A stretch of 64,000 nucleotides of DNA from NCBI GenBank assembly GCA_002454195.1, contig DKIJ01000030.1, positions 62,001-126,000 on the forward strand, in the 5' to 3' direction. A program made the position numbers and the translations under genes. The notes beneath the pieces are model-generated. The model was not told the DNA's origin and ran no database searches. It was given only the letters and a program-made list of their open reading frames with translations. Origin of the DNA: Flavobacterium sp. UBA6721. GTDB lineage: Bacteria; Bacteroidota; Bacteroidia; Flavobacteriales; Flavobacteriaceae. Shown in pieces: positions 26,592-34,970 of the stretch (position 1 is its first letter; each line of letters starts with the position of its first letter).

Positions 26592-27542
26592 TTATTTCCT
26601 TTTTTTCTGTTGTTGAATCTGGAATTTCCTAGGACTAATCCCATTACGTTGTGAAAAAGTAGAAGTAAAATGCTGCAATGACGAAAATCCGCAGCTATAG
26701 GCAATTTCTGCCATATTTACTTGACTGTTGTTTTTGATTAAATTAATGGCTCTTTCCAGTTTGATACTGATAATAAAGCTGTTGGGAGGAAATCCAGTAA
26801 GTTTTTTTACTTCATAAGTGAATTTGGTTTTTCCCATATTAAAAACAGAAGCAAGGTCCTCAATGTGCCATTTTTTAGTCAAATCACTTTCAATTAGTTG
26901 GCTTAATTTTTCTATGAAGTTATCGCTTTCTTGGTTTTTATGAATTTTATTCGAAAGTTGACGATGCAAATCGATAAACAGATTTTCCAGAATGTTTTGT
27001 ACCTTGATTTCAAAACCTTCTTCCTGATAAGCCAATTCGCTTCGTAATTCGTCAAAATACTTTTTGAAGTTTTTGGCTTTTTCCAGTACGGCATTGTTGG
27101 CATCGCCAATCATTTCACCTAAACTTTGCTGAAATGCTTTCGATAATTTGCTCCAGCTACCAAAATCTAAGGTTTTGTCTTTGCTGAATTCAGAAGGTTT
27201 GATAATAATCCAGTTAATCTGACCTATATCCATGATGCCCGAAAGGCTTCCATTTTCATGCCAGGGTGCCGTAACTGATAAATTTTCGGGTAAGAGTTCG
27301 ATTTCTTTGCCTTCGATAACCCAGTCGTATTTTCCGCTGTTTACATAATGAATTTCAATTCCGTCATTGAGGTGCGGACGCATAGTTTCATCAATACGCA
27401 CTTTAGAAAATTTCATACTACCAAACTGACGGATAAAAGGTAGTTTTTGTAATGGTCCGGGATTGTTTTCGTGCCACCAAACCCCTGAATTACCATGCTC
27501 ATCTTTCTCCTTTATGTTTTTTGGTAATGAAAAGGAATTCAT
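26592..27542 (-). CDS. AraC-family transcriptional regulator
   Basis: This 316-residue regulator has an N-terminal cupin-like sensing half (GIEIHYVNSGKYDWVIEGKE, about residue 60) and a C-terminal pair of helix-turn-helix motifs. Visible in the latter are DLASVFNMGKTKFTYEVKKL (about residue 225), IAYSCGFSSLQHFTSTFSQ (about residue 280) and GISPRKFQ. It is encoded next to and divergent from the carbohydrate-active genes, so control of those genes by a sugar ligand is plausible but not shown. Confidence 0.92.
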   Translation of the reverse strand: MNSFSLPKNIKEKDEHGNSGVWWHENNPGPLQKLPFIRQFGSMKFSKVRIDETMRPHLNDGIEIHYVNSGKYDWVIEGKEIELLPENLSVTAPWHENGSLSGIMDIGQINWIIIKPSEFSKDKTLDFGSWSKLSKAFQQSLGEMIGDANNAVLEKAKNFKKYFDELRSELAYQEEGFEIKVQNILENLFIDLHRQLSNKIHKNQESDNFIEKLSQLIESDLTKKWHIEDLASVFNMGKTKFTYEVKKLTGFPPNSFIISIKLERAINLIKNNSQVNMAEIAYSCGFSSLQHFTSTFSQRNGISPRKFQIQQQKKRK

Positions 27543-27732
27543 AAATTATTTTGTATTAAATTGGTATAAAGATAATTATTAAATTGAGTCGTTGCTATAA
27601 TTGGATTTTTTATAAAATCGACCGTTGTTTAACAAATATGATTTTTTTTGAATAAAAATAGCTATCTTGCCCAACCCAATTTGTTTATTTCAAGGGTATT
27701 AGAGTCGTCAGGCTTTTTTTTTACTTTTAAAA

Positions 27733-27746
27733 TGATAACGTTTACA
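27733..27746. promoter_or_regulatory. LacI-family-like operator candidate
   Basis: TGATAACGTTTACA is an imperfect palindrome (five of seven half-site positions). Its reverse strand, TGTAAACGTTATCA, closely resembles the TGTAAACGTTTACA operator type bound by LacI/GalR-family regulators. It lies about 90 bases upstream of the broken beta-helix gene. Confidence 0.35.
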
Positions 27747-27822
27747 TTTTGTAAAAAATTAAAAAATATTGATTGTTTAAATGGTTGGTATACAAAGTGA
27801 ATCTCGAATTAAAAATAATGAT

Positions 27823-28922
27823 ATGTTTCTAAAAAATCGAAATCGTTTCCTGTCTTTTTCTCTGCTGTTTTTTTCTGTATTTTCTATGCAGGCTGCAGAT
27901 ATTTGGGTAGCAACAAACGGGAATGATGCTAATGAAGGTACAAAAGCAAGTCCGCTGGCTACTGTTCATATGGCATTGCGAAAAGCCAGAGAGTTGCGTC
28001 GACTGAAAGATACTTCGATTCAAGGTGGATTCATATTATCATTAAAGACGGAACTTATTATTTTGATGAACCATTATTTGTAAGACCTGAAGATTCTGGA
28101 ACTCCGGACTGTCCGACGATTATTGAAGCAGATGCCATTGCAAAACCTATTTTTAGTGGCGGAATTCCAATTAAAAATTGGAAAAAAACAACTACTGTAA
28201 TCAATGGTTTGAAAGCAGGAACGGTGTGGGTTGCCGATGCACCACAAATAGGAGGCGAAGTAATTAATTACCGCCAATTTTGGGTAAATGATGGAAAAGC
28301 AGTACGGGCTAAAAGTACTGCAGGAACCCAAATGGACCGTATTTTATCTTGGGACAAAACAACAGAAACATGCTGGATTCCTTTCAAAGACAAGTCGGTA
28401 AAATTTGAACCGGGAATGGAAATGTTCATTGTGCAATGGTGGGCAATTGCCAATTTGCGTATTAAAAATATAGAGGTAGTTAAAGATAGCGCCCGACTTT
28501 CATTTGAAAAACCGGAAAGCCGCATTCAGAGTGAACATCCTTGGCCTGCACCATGGATTTCTAAAAACAATGGAAATTCGGCTTTCTTTTTAAACAATGG
28601 GATGTCCATGCTTAATGAAGCAGGCGAATGGTTTTTGGATAGAAAAAAAGCGAAGATTTATTATATCCCAAGAAAAGGCGAAGATATGACTAAGGCCAAA
28701 GTGATCGCACCGGTTTTAGAAAATTTGGCTGAAATAAAAGGAACGATAGATTCACCGGTTCACGACGTAAAATTCAAAGGAATTTCTTTTCAATACAGCA
28801 ATTGGCTTCGTCCGTCGTAACAGGGACATGTGCCTTTGCAGGCGGGAATGTATTTGCTGGATGCTTACAAATTAAAAATTCCTGGAACACCTAATCAGGC
28901 TTGGGTAGGACGACCAAGAGCA
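27823..28922 (+). pseudogene. Exported right-handed beta-helix carbohydrate-active protein, broken and truncated
   Basis: A signal peptide (FLSFSLLFFSVFSMQAAD) is followed by IWVATNGNDANEGTKASPLATVHMAL, a DUF1565-like start of parallel beta-helix enzymes. A one-base deletion near 28028-28032 shifts the frame; the text then resumes as HIIIKDGTYYFDEPLFVRPEDSG. A TAA at 28818-28820 interrupts FQYSNWLRPS/QGHVPLQAGM. After QAWVGRPRA the gene stops making sense and abuts the GH2 start, so the C-terminal beta-helix has been deleted. Three separate lesions make this a clear pseudogene. The original substrate is unknown. Confidence 0.85.
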
Positions 28923-31358
28923 ATGAATTTACATAAAAGGTTTTTACAAAAAACGGGAACAGCAATCGTCTTGTTGTTCTTGATGGCTTGTGCTTCAACA
29001 AAAAATGAAAGTAGACAAATAACCGATTTTAATCCGGATTGGAATTTTAAATTAGGAGATTTTCCAACGGCTATTCAGGCTGATTTTGATGCTAAGGATT
29101 GGCGCGCTTTAAACCTGCCGCACGATTGGAGTATCGAAGGCGCTTTTAGCAAAGACCACCCAACCAAACCGCAGCAGGGTGCTTTGCAGGCTGGAATGGG
29201 TTGGTATCGCAAAGCATTTACGTTGCCGGAATCGGCTAAAGATAAAAGCATCGCTATCGAATTTGATGGTGTTTTTTGTAATAGCGAAGTGTGGATTAAT
29301 GGCCATCATTTAGGGAAACGTCCGTTTGGATACATTTCTTTTTCTTATGATTTAACGCCTTATTTGAACTTTGGTAACCAAAAAAATTATATTGCTGTAA
29401 AAGTGGATAATGATGCACAGCCAAGTTCACGCTGGTACACCGGATCGGGAATTTATAGAAATGTACGATTAGTAACTACTGACAAAGTGCACATAGCACA
29501 TTGGGGAACTTATGTGACTACTCCTAAAGTTTCGGCAGCACAAGCCACGGTGAATTATGAACTTCAGATTCAAAATGATAGTCCTACAGCTAAAAATGTA
29601 AAAGTAGTAACGCGTATTTTGGTTGCAAATAATCGTTCGGTGTCGCAAACAACAACAGAGGAAACCATCACTGCCCTATCCAAATTAATTAAAAACTATC
29701 AATTGGATGTGAATAATCCGAAATTATGGGATACTAAAAATCCAAATATGTATAAGGTTGTGACTCAGATTTACGACCAAAAGACTTTAATAGATGAATA
29801 CGAAACGCCGCTTGGTTTCCGTTATTTTGCCTTCGATGCCGAAAAAGGTTTTGCATTAAATGGTGTGCCAACTAAGATTTATGGGGTTTGCCTGCATCAT
29901 GATAATGGTGCTTTAGGTGCGGTGGCCAATTTTGATGCTATAAAAAGAAAACTGTCTATTATGAAGGAAATAGGAGCCAATGCAATTCGAACGGCTCATA
30001 ATCCGCCTTCTTTAGAATTGTTGCAGTTGTGTGACGAAATGGGTTTTATCGTTCAGGATGAGGTTTTTGATGTATGGAAAAAGAAAAAAGTATCGAATGA
30101 TTACAACAAATATTGGGACGAATGGCACCAACGCGATTTAGAAGATTTCATCAAGCGTGATCGTAACCATCCGTCGGTAATAATGTGGAGTATTGGAAAC
30201 GAAATCCGTGAGCAATTTGATAGTACGGGTGTTCGTATTACTAAAGAATTGGCGCGAATTGTAAAATCCTTGGATACTACCCGTCCTGTAACTTCGGCAT
30301 TGACAGAAAATGTTCCCGAGAAGAATTTTATCTATCAGTCGGGAGCTTTGGATTTATTAGGATTTAACTACAAACATGCTGATTATCCAACATTTCCCGA
30401 GCGTTTTAAAGGGCAAAAAATCATTGCTTCCGAGAGTGTTTCGGCCTATGCAACCCGAGGGCGTTATGATATGCCAACGGATACTATCCGTTTTTGGCCT
30501 AAGAAACACGGCGAAACTTTTGATGGGAATCCTGATTTAACGGTGACAGCCTATGATAACGTTGCTTCATATTGGGGAACCACCCATGAGGAAAACTGGA
30601 AAGCAGCAAAGAAATATGATTTTATTGCCGGAACCTTTGTTTGGACTGGTTTTGATTACATTGGCGAACCAGATCCGTATCCGTATTCTACCCGTAGTTC
30701 GTATTTTGGGATTGTGGATTTAGCTGGATTCCCAAAAGATGTGTATTATATGTACCAAAGCGAATGGAGCGATAAAACAGTCTTACACTTATTGCCACAT
30801 TGGAACTGGAAACAAGGCCAAATCATTGATGTTTGGGCCTATTACAACAATGCCGATGAGGTCGAATTATTCCTTAACGGAAAATCGTTAGTTTCGAAAG
30901 CCAAACATGGTGACGAATTACACATTGCTTGGAAAGTGCCTTTTGCAGCAGGAACTCTGAAAGCGGTTTCCAAAAAAGCAGGTAAAGTAGTTAAGGAAAC
31001 CGAAATCCATACCGCCGGAGAAGCTGCAAAAATTAATTTGCAGGCTGATAAAAGTACAATCAAAAATGATGGTTATAATTTGGTTTACGTGACGGTTACA
31101 CTGCAGGATAAAGACGGAAATTACGTTCCGACAGCCGATAATCTGATTAATTTCAAAGTTTCAGGCGGTGCCAAGATTGTGGGTGTGGATAATGGTTATC
31201 AAGCCAGTTTGGAGCCTTTTAAAGCGAATTACCGCAAATTGTATAACGGAAAATGCTTAGTGATTCTACAATCAAATAAAAAAGCCGAAAATATCACTTT
31301 GGAAGCTACAACAGCAGGGAATATTACTGCTGCTGCTTTGAGTATTAAAGTAGAATAG
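28923..31358 (+). CDS. Glycoside hydrolase family 2 lipoprotein (beta-galactosidase-like)
   Basis: This 811-residue surface or periplasmic glycosidase begins at the ATG at 28923, which gives a lipoprotein signal ending in LLFLMACAS. The reading from 28830 belongs to the upstream pseudogene. Jelly-roll domain (FDGVFCNSEVWINGHHLGKRPFGY), Ig-like domain and TIM barrel follow. The acid/base Glu is in IMWSIGNEIREQ (about residue 425) and the nucleophile Glu in IIASESVSAYATRG (about residue 505). C-terminal DUF4982/Ig-like and invasin-like domains complete it. Specificity (galactosidase, glucuronidase or other) is uncertain. A terminator follows. Confidence 0.92.
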   Translation: MNLHKRFLQKTGTAIVLLFLMACASTKNESRQITDFNPDWNFKLGDFPTAIQADFDAKDWRALNLPHDWSIEGAFSKDHPTKPQQGALQAGMGWYRKAFTLPESAKDKSIAIEFDGVFCNSEVWINGHHLGKRPFGYISFSYDLTPYLNFGNQKNYIAVKVDNDAQPSSRWYTGSGIYRNVRLVTTDKVHIAHWGTYVTTPKVSAAQATVNYELQIQNDSPTAKNVKVVTRILVANNRSVSQTTTEETITALSKLIKNYQLDVNNPKLWDTKNPNMYKVVTQIYDQKTLIDEYETPLGFRYFAFDAEKGFALNGVPTKIYGVCLHHDNGALGAVANFDAIKRKLSIMKEIGANAIRTAHNPPSLELLQLCDEMGFIVQDEVFDVWKKKKVSNDYNKYWDEWHQRDLEDFIKRDRNHPSVIMWSIGNEIREQFDSTGVRITKELARIVKSLDTTRPVTSALTENVPEKNFIYQSGALDLLGFNYKHADYPTFPERFKGQKIIASESVSAYATRGRYDMPTDTIRFWPKKHGETFDGNPDLTVTAYDNVASYWGTTHEENWKAAKKYDFIAGTFVWTGFDYIGEPDPYPYSTRSSYFGIVDLAGFPKDVYYMYQSEWSDKTVLHLLPHWNWKQGQIIDVWAYYNNADEVELFLNGKSLVSKAKHGDELHIAWKVPFAAGTLKAVSKKAGKVVKETEIHTAGEAAKINLQADKSTIKNDGYNLVYVTVTLQDKDGNYVPTADNLINFKVSGGAKIVGVDNGYQASLEPFKANYRKLYNGKCLVILQSNKKAENITLEATTAGNITAAALSIKVE

Positions 31359-31382
31359 CTTTCTTAATTTACTTAGTTTTTT

Positions 31383-31412
31383 AAAGCACGGATTTCGATT
31401 CGTGCTTTTTTA
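31383..31412 (+). terminator. Terminator of the GH2 gene
   Basis: AAAGCACG and CGTGCTTT arms enclose a ten-base loop and are followed by Ts. It lies 25 bases after the GH2 stop. Confidence 0.75.
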
Positions 31413-31425
31413 TTGATTAGATCAG

Positions 31426-31722
31426 CTATTTTTTAGCAGGTTTACTACTCGGATTTTTCCAAGTATTAAAAACAGCGTAGACAATCACGTTTTTATTTTC
31501 AATTTCAAAAATAATCAGATAAGGAAAATCCTTTATGAAAACCTCTCTGTAGGGATTTCGTTTTATTTGATAATGTTCCGGATAATTTTGAATACGTTTG
31601 ATGTAGTTTTCTAAGGTTGCTATAAAACGTTTACCCAAACCTTTTTTTCGTTCCTCATAATAGAGATAAGCTTCTTTGATGTCAAGAAATGCTTCGTGTT
31701 TTATCTCTAATTTGTATGTCAT
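31426..31722 (-). CDS. RelE/ParE-superfamily toxin
   Basis: This 98-residue protein is encoded directly after its antitoxin. The RelE/ParE fold pattern is visible: HEAFLDIKEAYLYYEERKKGLGKRF (helical hairpin), IQNYPEHYQIKRNPYREVFIKDFPYLIIFEIE (sheet) and the C-terminal VIVYAVFNTWKNP. I choose the ATG at 31722, four bases after the antitoxin stop; an ATG at 31737 would overlap the antitoxin by 11 bases. The target is probably mRNA on the ribosome or gyrase, not distinguishable here. Confidence 0.85.
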   Translation of the reverse strand: MTYKLEIKHEAFLDIKEAYLYYEERKKGLGKRFIATLENYIKRIQNYPEHYQIKRNPYREVFIKDFPYLIIFEIENKNVIVYAVFNTWKNPSSKPAKK

Positions 31723-31726
31723 GGAA

Positions 31727-31945
31727 CTATTTTTCAAGAATGTTTTTCTTTACTTCTTCCCAGGAATAGGAAGGGCTTTCTTCTCTTAAATGGTGTTCTC
31801 TTCGTTCATCAATGATTTTATAATCCGCTTCGCTAAGATGCGCCTGATCTTCTTCCAATATGGCTTTTACTTTTTTTAGAACAGATGCTTTTTGAGTGCT
31901 TAAAAGCATTTCTATAAGTTCCATTTTTGCTAATTGTAAGTCCAT
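31727..31945 (-). CDS. Antitoxin of the RelE/ParE pair
   Basis: This 72-residue acidic, helical protein starts MDLQLAKMELIEMLLSTQ. It has the central ADYKIIDERREHHL and ends SWEEVKKNILEK, matching Bacteroidota addiction-module antitoxins that sit upstream of RelE/ParE toxins. It is first in the two-gene operon, as expected for a type II pair. It should bind the toxin and repress its own promoter. Confidence 0.8.
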   Translation of the reverse strand: MDLQLAKMELIEMLLSTQKASVLKKVKAILEEDQAHLSEADYKIIDERREHHLREESPSYSWEEVKKNILEK

Positions 31946-32193
31946 GGTTGTCTTGTTTTTATTATCTCAAAGATAAGTTATTTTTAAATGGAATCCGATT
32001 TGGTTGTTTGGTTTTTAATAGTTGTTGTTCTATTGTTTTTTAATGGAAATCGTTAATTGTTAGATTCGGTGGTTTTGTAAATTGTTCTTTTTCAGTCTGT
32101 TTGTTTCTAAATTTAGTTTAAACCCTGCTTTTTCAAGAACAATTTTATACTTTTGCACTCTGATTCCAAAAAAAAAGGAATCCTTTTGAGGAA

Positions 32194-34086
32194 ATGATGA
32201 AAAAGAAAGTAGAAATTCTTGCTCCGGCTAAGAACCTGATTCAGGGAATTGCCGCTATCAATGCGGGTGCAGATGCTGTATATATTGGAGCGCCGCATTA
32301 TGGAGCTCGTACAAATGCAACCAACTCTGTGGAAGATATTGCCGAGATGGTTAAATACGCCCACTTGTTTAAGGCACAGGTTTTTGTGGTAATCAATACC
32401 ATTTTGTACGACAACGAATTGGAAGATTGTAAAAAATTAATCTATCAACTATACGATATCGGGGTGGATGCGCTTATTGTGCAGGACATGGCGATTATGG
32501 AAATGGACTTGCCTCCAATTGTTATTCACGCCAGTACTCAAGCGAACAACCGTGATCCAAAACACGTAAAATTCCTGAAAGATGCCGGAATGCAACGTGT
32601 GGTTTTGGCACGTGAGCTGAATTTAGATCAGGTGAGAGATATTGCTGCTGCAACGGATGTGGAATTAGAATTCTTCGTTTCGGGTGCCCTTTGTGTGTCT
32701 TTCAGTGGAAATTGCTACATGAGTATTGCCGGTGGTGAGCGTAGTGCTAACCGTGGTTCTTGTGCGCAAAACTGCCGTTTGCCATATAATTTGATTGATG
32801 GAAACGGAACAACTTTGTTGACCGAAAGTCATTTGCTTTCGATTAAAGATTTGGATTTAAGTGACCAATTGCCAAACTTAATTGAGGCGGGAATCACTTC
32901 GTTTAAAATCGAAGGTCGATTAAAAGACATCGTTTACGTTAAGAACAATACTTCCTTTTTAAGAAAGAAACTAGATGCTTTCTTAGAAAATAATGATCAA
33001 TTTCAAAAAGCTTCTTCGGGTAGAACTTTCTATAACTTTGAGCCGGAAATGGATCGAAGTTTCAACAGAGGTTACACGGACTATTTTGTAAACCACCGAA
33101 AGGAAAAAATCGGAAACTGGGAAAGTCCGAAATCGCAGGGACAACACATTGGTAAGGTAACCGAATTGAAAGCTAATGGTTATGTGATTGAAAATTACGA
33201 AAAACTGAACAATGGTGATGGCTTGTATTTTATCAATGCCGATGGTGTAGCTGATGGAGTTCAGATTAACATTATCGTGAATGATATTGTGGTTCCGAAT
33301 ACGTTTAAAAATATTCCTATAGGAACGATGATTTACCGTAATTCGGATGCGGAATTCAACCGAATTGTAGAAAAAGAAAACGCTGCGGTTCGTAAAATTG
33401 GCGTTGAAATGCGTTTTGTGGAAACAGCTGAAGGCTTCCAATTAATCGTAACTGATGAAGACGGACACCAAAGTATTTCGACTTTAGAAACTGAAAAAGA
33501 AGAAGCGAAAAGTGCCGAATCGGTTATTCCAAATATTTCGAAAAACTTAGCCAAAACAGGAAATACGCCTTTCATTGTGGATGCAATTGCCGTGGAATTT
33601 ACTAAAAATTGGTTCCTGCCAATTTCGAAAGTTAATGAAGTGCGAAGAATTGCTTTGGAACAATTAATCGATATTCGTATCAACGAATACCACAGAGAAG
33701 AATTCCAAATTGTACCAACAGATCATCCTTATCCAACCGAAAAATTGGATTTTACTTTTAATGTTTCGAATAAATTAGCGAGAGCTTTTTATAAAAGACA
33801 CGGAGTAACGGAGATTGAAAAGGCTTTTGAATTGCAATGGGATCCTGGAAAAGCCCGTGTAATGACAACTAAATATTGCGTGAAATACGAATTGGGTAAA
33901 TGTGCCCGTTTTCAACGTGAAACTATGGGAGAGAAAGTAGCGGAACCGCTTACTTTGAAACACGGAGAGAATGAATACAAACTGAAATTTAACTGTAAAC
34001 CTTGTGAGATGGAAATTTGGGAAAAAGACGCCGAATTTGAAATCATCGATCAGGACGAACAATTGGATTACGTGAAGAGAAGATAA
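32194..34086 (+). CDS. Peptidase U32 family protein (tRNA/rRNA hydroxylation type)
   Basis: This 630-residue protein has a TIM-barrel-like N-terminal half beginning KVEILAPAKNLIQGIAAINA. The U32 signature is present about residues 160-180 (FFVSGALCVSFSGNCYMS), followed by SANRGSCAQNCRLPY. The C-terminal Cys cluster (YCVKYELGKCARFQ, NCKPCEMEIWE) would hold an iron-sulfur centre. Known relatives TrhP and RlhA hydroxylate tRNA U34 or 23S rRNA. The length is nearer RlhA, but the specificity cannot be assigned. It is a single gene; a TACTTTTG -7 element lies at 32148-32155. Confidence 0.88.
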   Translation: MMKKKVEILAPAKNLIQGIAAINAGADAVYIGAPHYGARTNATNSVEDIAEMVKYAHLFKAQVFVVINTILYDNELEDCKKLIYQLYDIGVDALIVQDMAIMEMDLPPIVIHASTQANNRDPKHVKFLKDAGMQRVVLARELNLDQVRDIAAATDVELEFFVSGALCVSFSGNCYMSIAGGERSANRGSCAQNCRLPYNLIDGNGTTLLTESHLLSIKDLDLSDQLPNLIEAGITSFKIEGRLKDIVYVKNNTSFLRKKLDAFLENNDQFQKASSGRTFYNFEPEMDRSFNRGYTDYFVNHRKEKIGNWESPKSQGQHIGKVTELKANGYVIENYEKLNNGDGLYFINADGVADGVQINIIVNDIVVPNTFKNIPIGTMIYRNSDAEFNRIVEKENAAVRKIGVEMRFVETAEGFQLIVTDEDGHQSISTLETEKEEAKSAESVIPNISKNLAKTGNTPFIVDAIAVEFTKNWFLPISKVNEVRRIALEQLIDIRINEYHREEFQIVPTDHPYPTEKLDFTFNVSNKLARAFYKRHGVTEIEKAFELQWDPGKARVMTTKYCVKYELGKCARFQRETMGEKVAEPLTLKHGENEYKLKFNCKPCEMEIWEKDAEFEIIDQDEQLDYVKRR

Positions 34087-34136
34087 TTTTCTTTTAATAA
34101 TAGACGAAAGCTGCAACTACGGTTGTGGTTTTTTTT

Positions 34137-34348
34137 TTAACCACATAAGTCACAAAAGAAATTCTAACCATTAAGGTATTAAGCTTAGTTAAGAAAGCTT
34201 TGCGTACTTTGCGTATCCTTTGTGCTCTTTGCGGTTAATTTTTTTAACCACGTAAGACACAAAAGAAATTTTAACCATTAAGGCATTAAATTTAGTTATG
34301 AAAGCTTTGCGTACTTTGCGTGAAAACTTACCGTCCTTTGCGGTCAAA
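34137..34348. repeat. Two tandem ~100-base AACCAC...CTTTGCGGTT repeats
   Basis: Unit 1 is about 34137-34238 and unit 2 about 34244-34348. Each begins TTAACCAC(A/G)TAAG, contains TTAACCATTAAGG-like text and AAAGCTTTGCGTACTTTGCG, and ends CCTTTGCGGT or CTCTTTGCGGTTAA. They share the CTTTGCG units that flank the GxxExxY gene. Together with the two hairpins around them they fill the 361-base gap between the U32 and bacilliredoxin genes; no open reading frame is seen. Confidence 0.75.
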
Positions 34349-34383
34349 CAAATCCTAAATTCCCTTAATTTCTTAATGGTTTA

Positions 34384-34425
34384 AAACAAAAAACCGCAAA
34401 TTCACAATTAGCGAACCTGCGGTTT
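34384..34425 (-). terminator. Terminator of the bacilliredoxin gene
   Basis: AAACCGCA (34391-34398) pairs with TGCGGTTT (34418-34425). On the minus strand the hairpin runs into a T-rich tail. It lies 22 bases downstream of the bacilliredoxin stop. Confidence 0.65.
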
Positions 34426-34446
34426 ATATTTTTTAAGAAGTTTTGC

Positions 34447-34857
34447 TTAACAGAACTCGTTGTAAGCATCAATTAAGTTCTCAGCAATCATTTCAGCTGG
34501 GCGACCTTCAATGTGGTGACGCTCTAGCATGTGCACTAATTCTCCGTTTTTGAACAAAGCCATAGATGGTGAAGATGGAGGGAAAGGAAACATGTGTTGT
34601 CTTGCAGCATCAACCGCTTCTTTATCAACTCCTGCAAAAACAGTGATCAAATAATCTGGTTTTTTAGCACCTTCTAAACTCATTTTTGCTCCCGGACGTG
34701 CATTTCTTGCAGCACAACCACAAACCGAGTTTACAACTACTAATGTTGTTCCTTCTGCTTTGATAGCGTTGTCTACTTCCTGAGCACTATGTAAATCTTG
34801 AAATCCTGCTGCTGTTAATTCAGCCTGCATTGGGATTACCATTTCTTGTGGATACAT
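34447..34857 (-). CDS. Bacilliredoxin (BrxA/BrxB family)
   Basis: This 136-residue thioredoxin-like protein would remove low-molecular-weight thiols from protein cysteines. The family motif CGCAARNARPG is clear (about residues 47-57), and the rest (MFPFPPSSPSMALF, LVHMLERHHIEGRPAEMIA) matches DUF1094. I start at the ATG at 34857 (MYPQEMVIPMQAE); the upstream 25 residues in the longer reading are not part of the family. It follows lycopene cyclase by 113 bases on the same strand. Confidence 0.93.
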   Translation of the reverse strand: MYPQEMVIPMQAELTAAGFQDLHSAQEVDNAIKAEGTTLVVVNSVCGCAARNARPGAKMSLEGAKKPDYLITVFAGVDKEAVDAARQHMFPFPPSSPSMALFKNGELVHMLERHHIEGRPAEMIAENLIDAYNEFC

Positions 34858-34970
34858 ATCGTTTGTTTTTTTTAATTTGTAAATTGAATGCTGCAAAGTT
34901 ACAAAGAATCTGCAGAACAGAATCGTTTGCATTATAAAGTTTTGTTATAGTTTGATAGTCATTTTTATAA

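Noticed and set aside
28830..28922. In-frame extension of the GH2 protein (MPLQAGMYLLDAYKL)
   Set aside because: These residues are the tail of the upstream beta-helix pseudogene. The lipoprotein signal of the GH2 enzyme begins at 28923.
32983..33441. 152-residue minus-strand frame in the U32 peptidase gene
   Set aside because: The U32 protein is continuous on the plus strand here with conserved motifs. The opposite frame is a shadow.
34137..34348. CRISPR array
   Set aside because: There are only two ~100-base repeats with no spacer pattern and no cas genes in the window.
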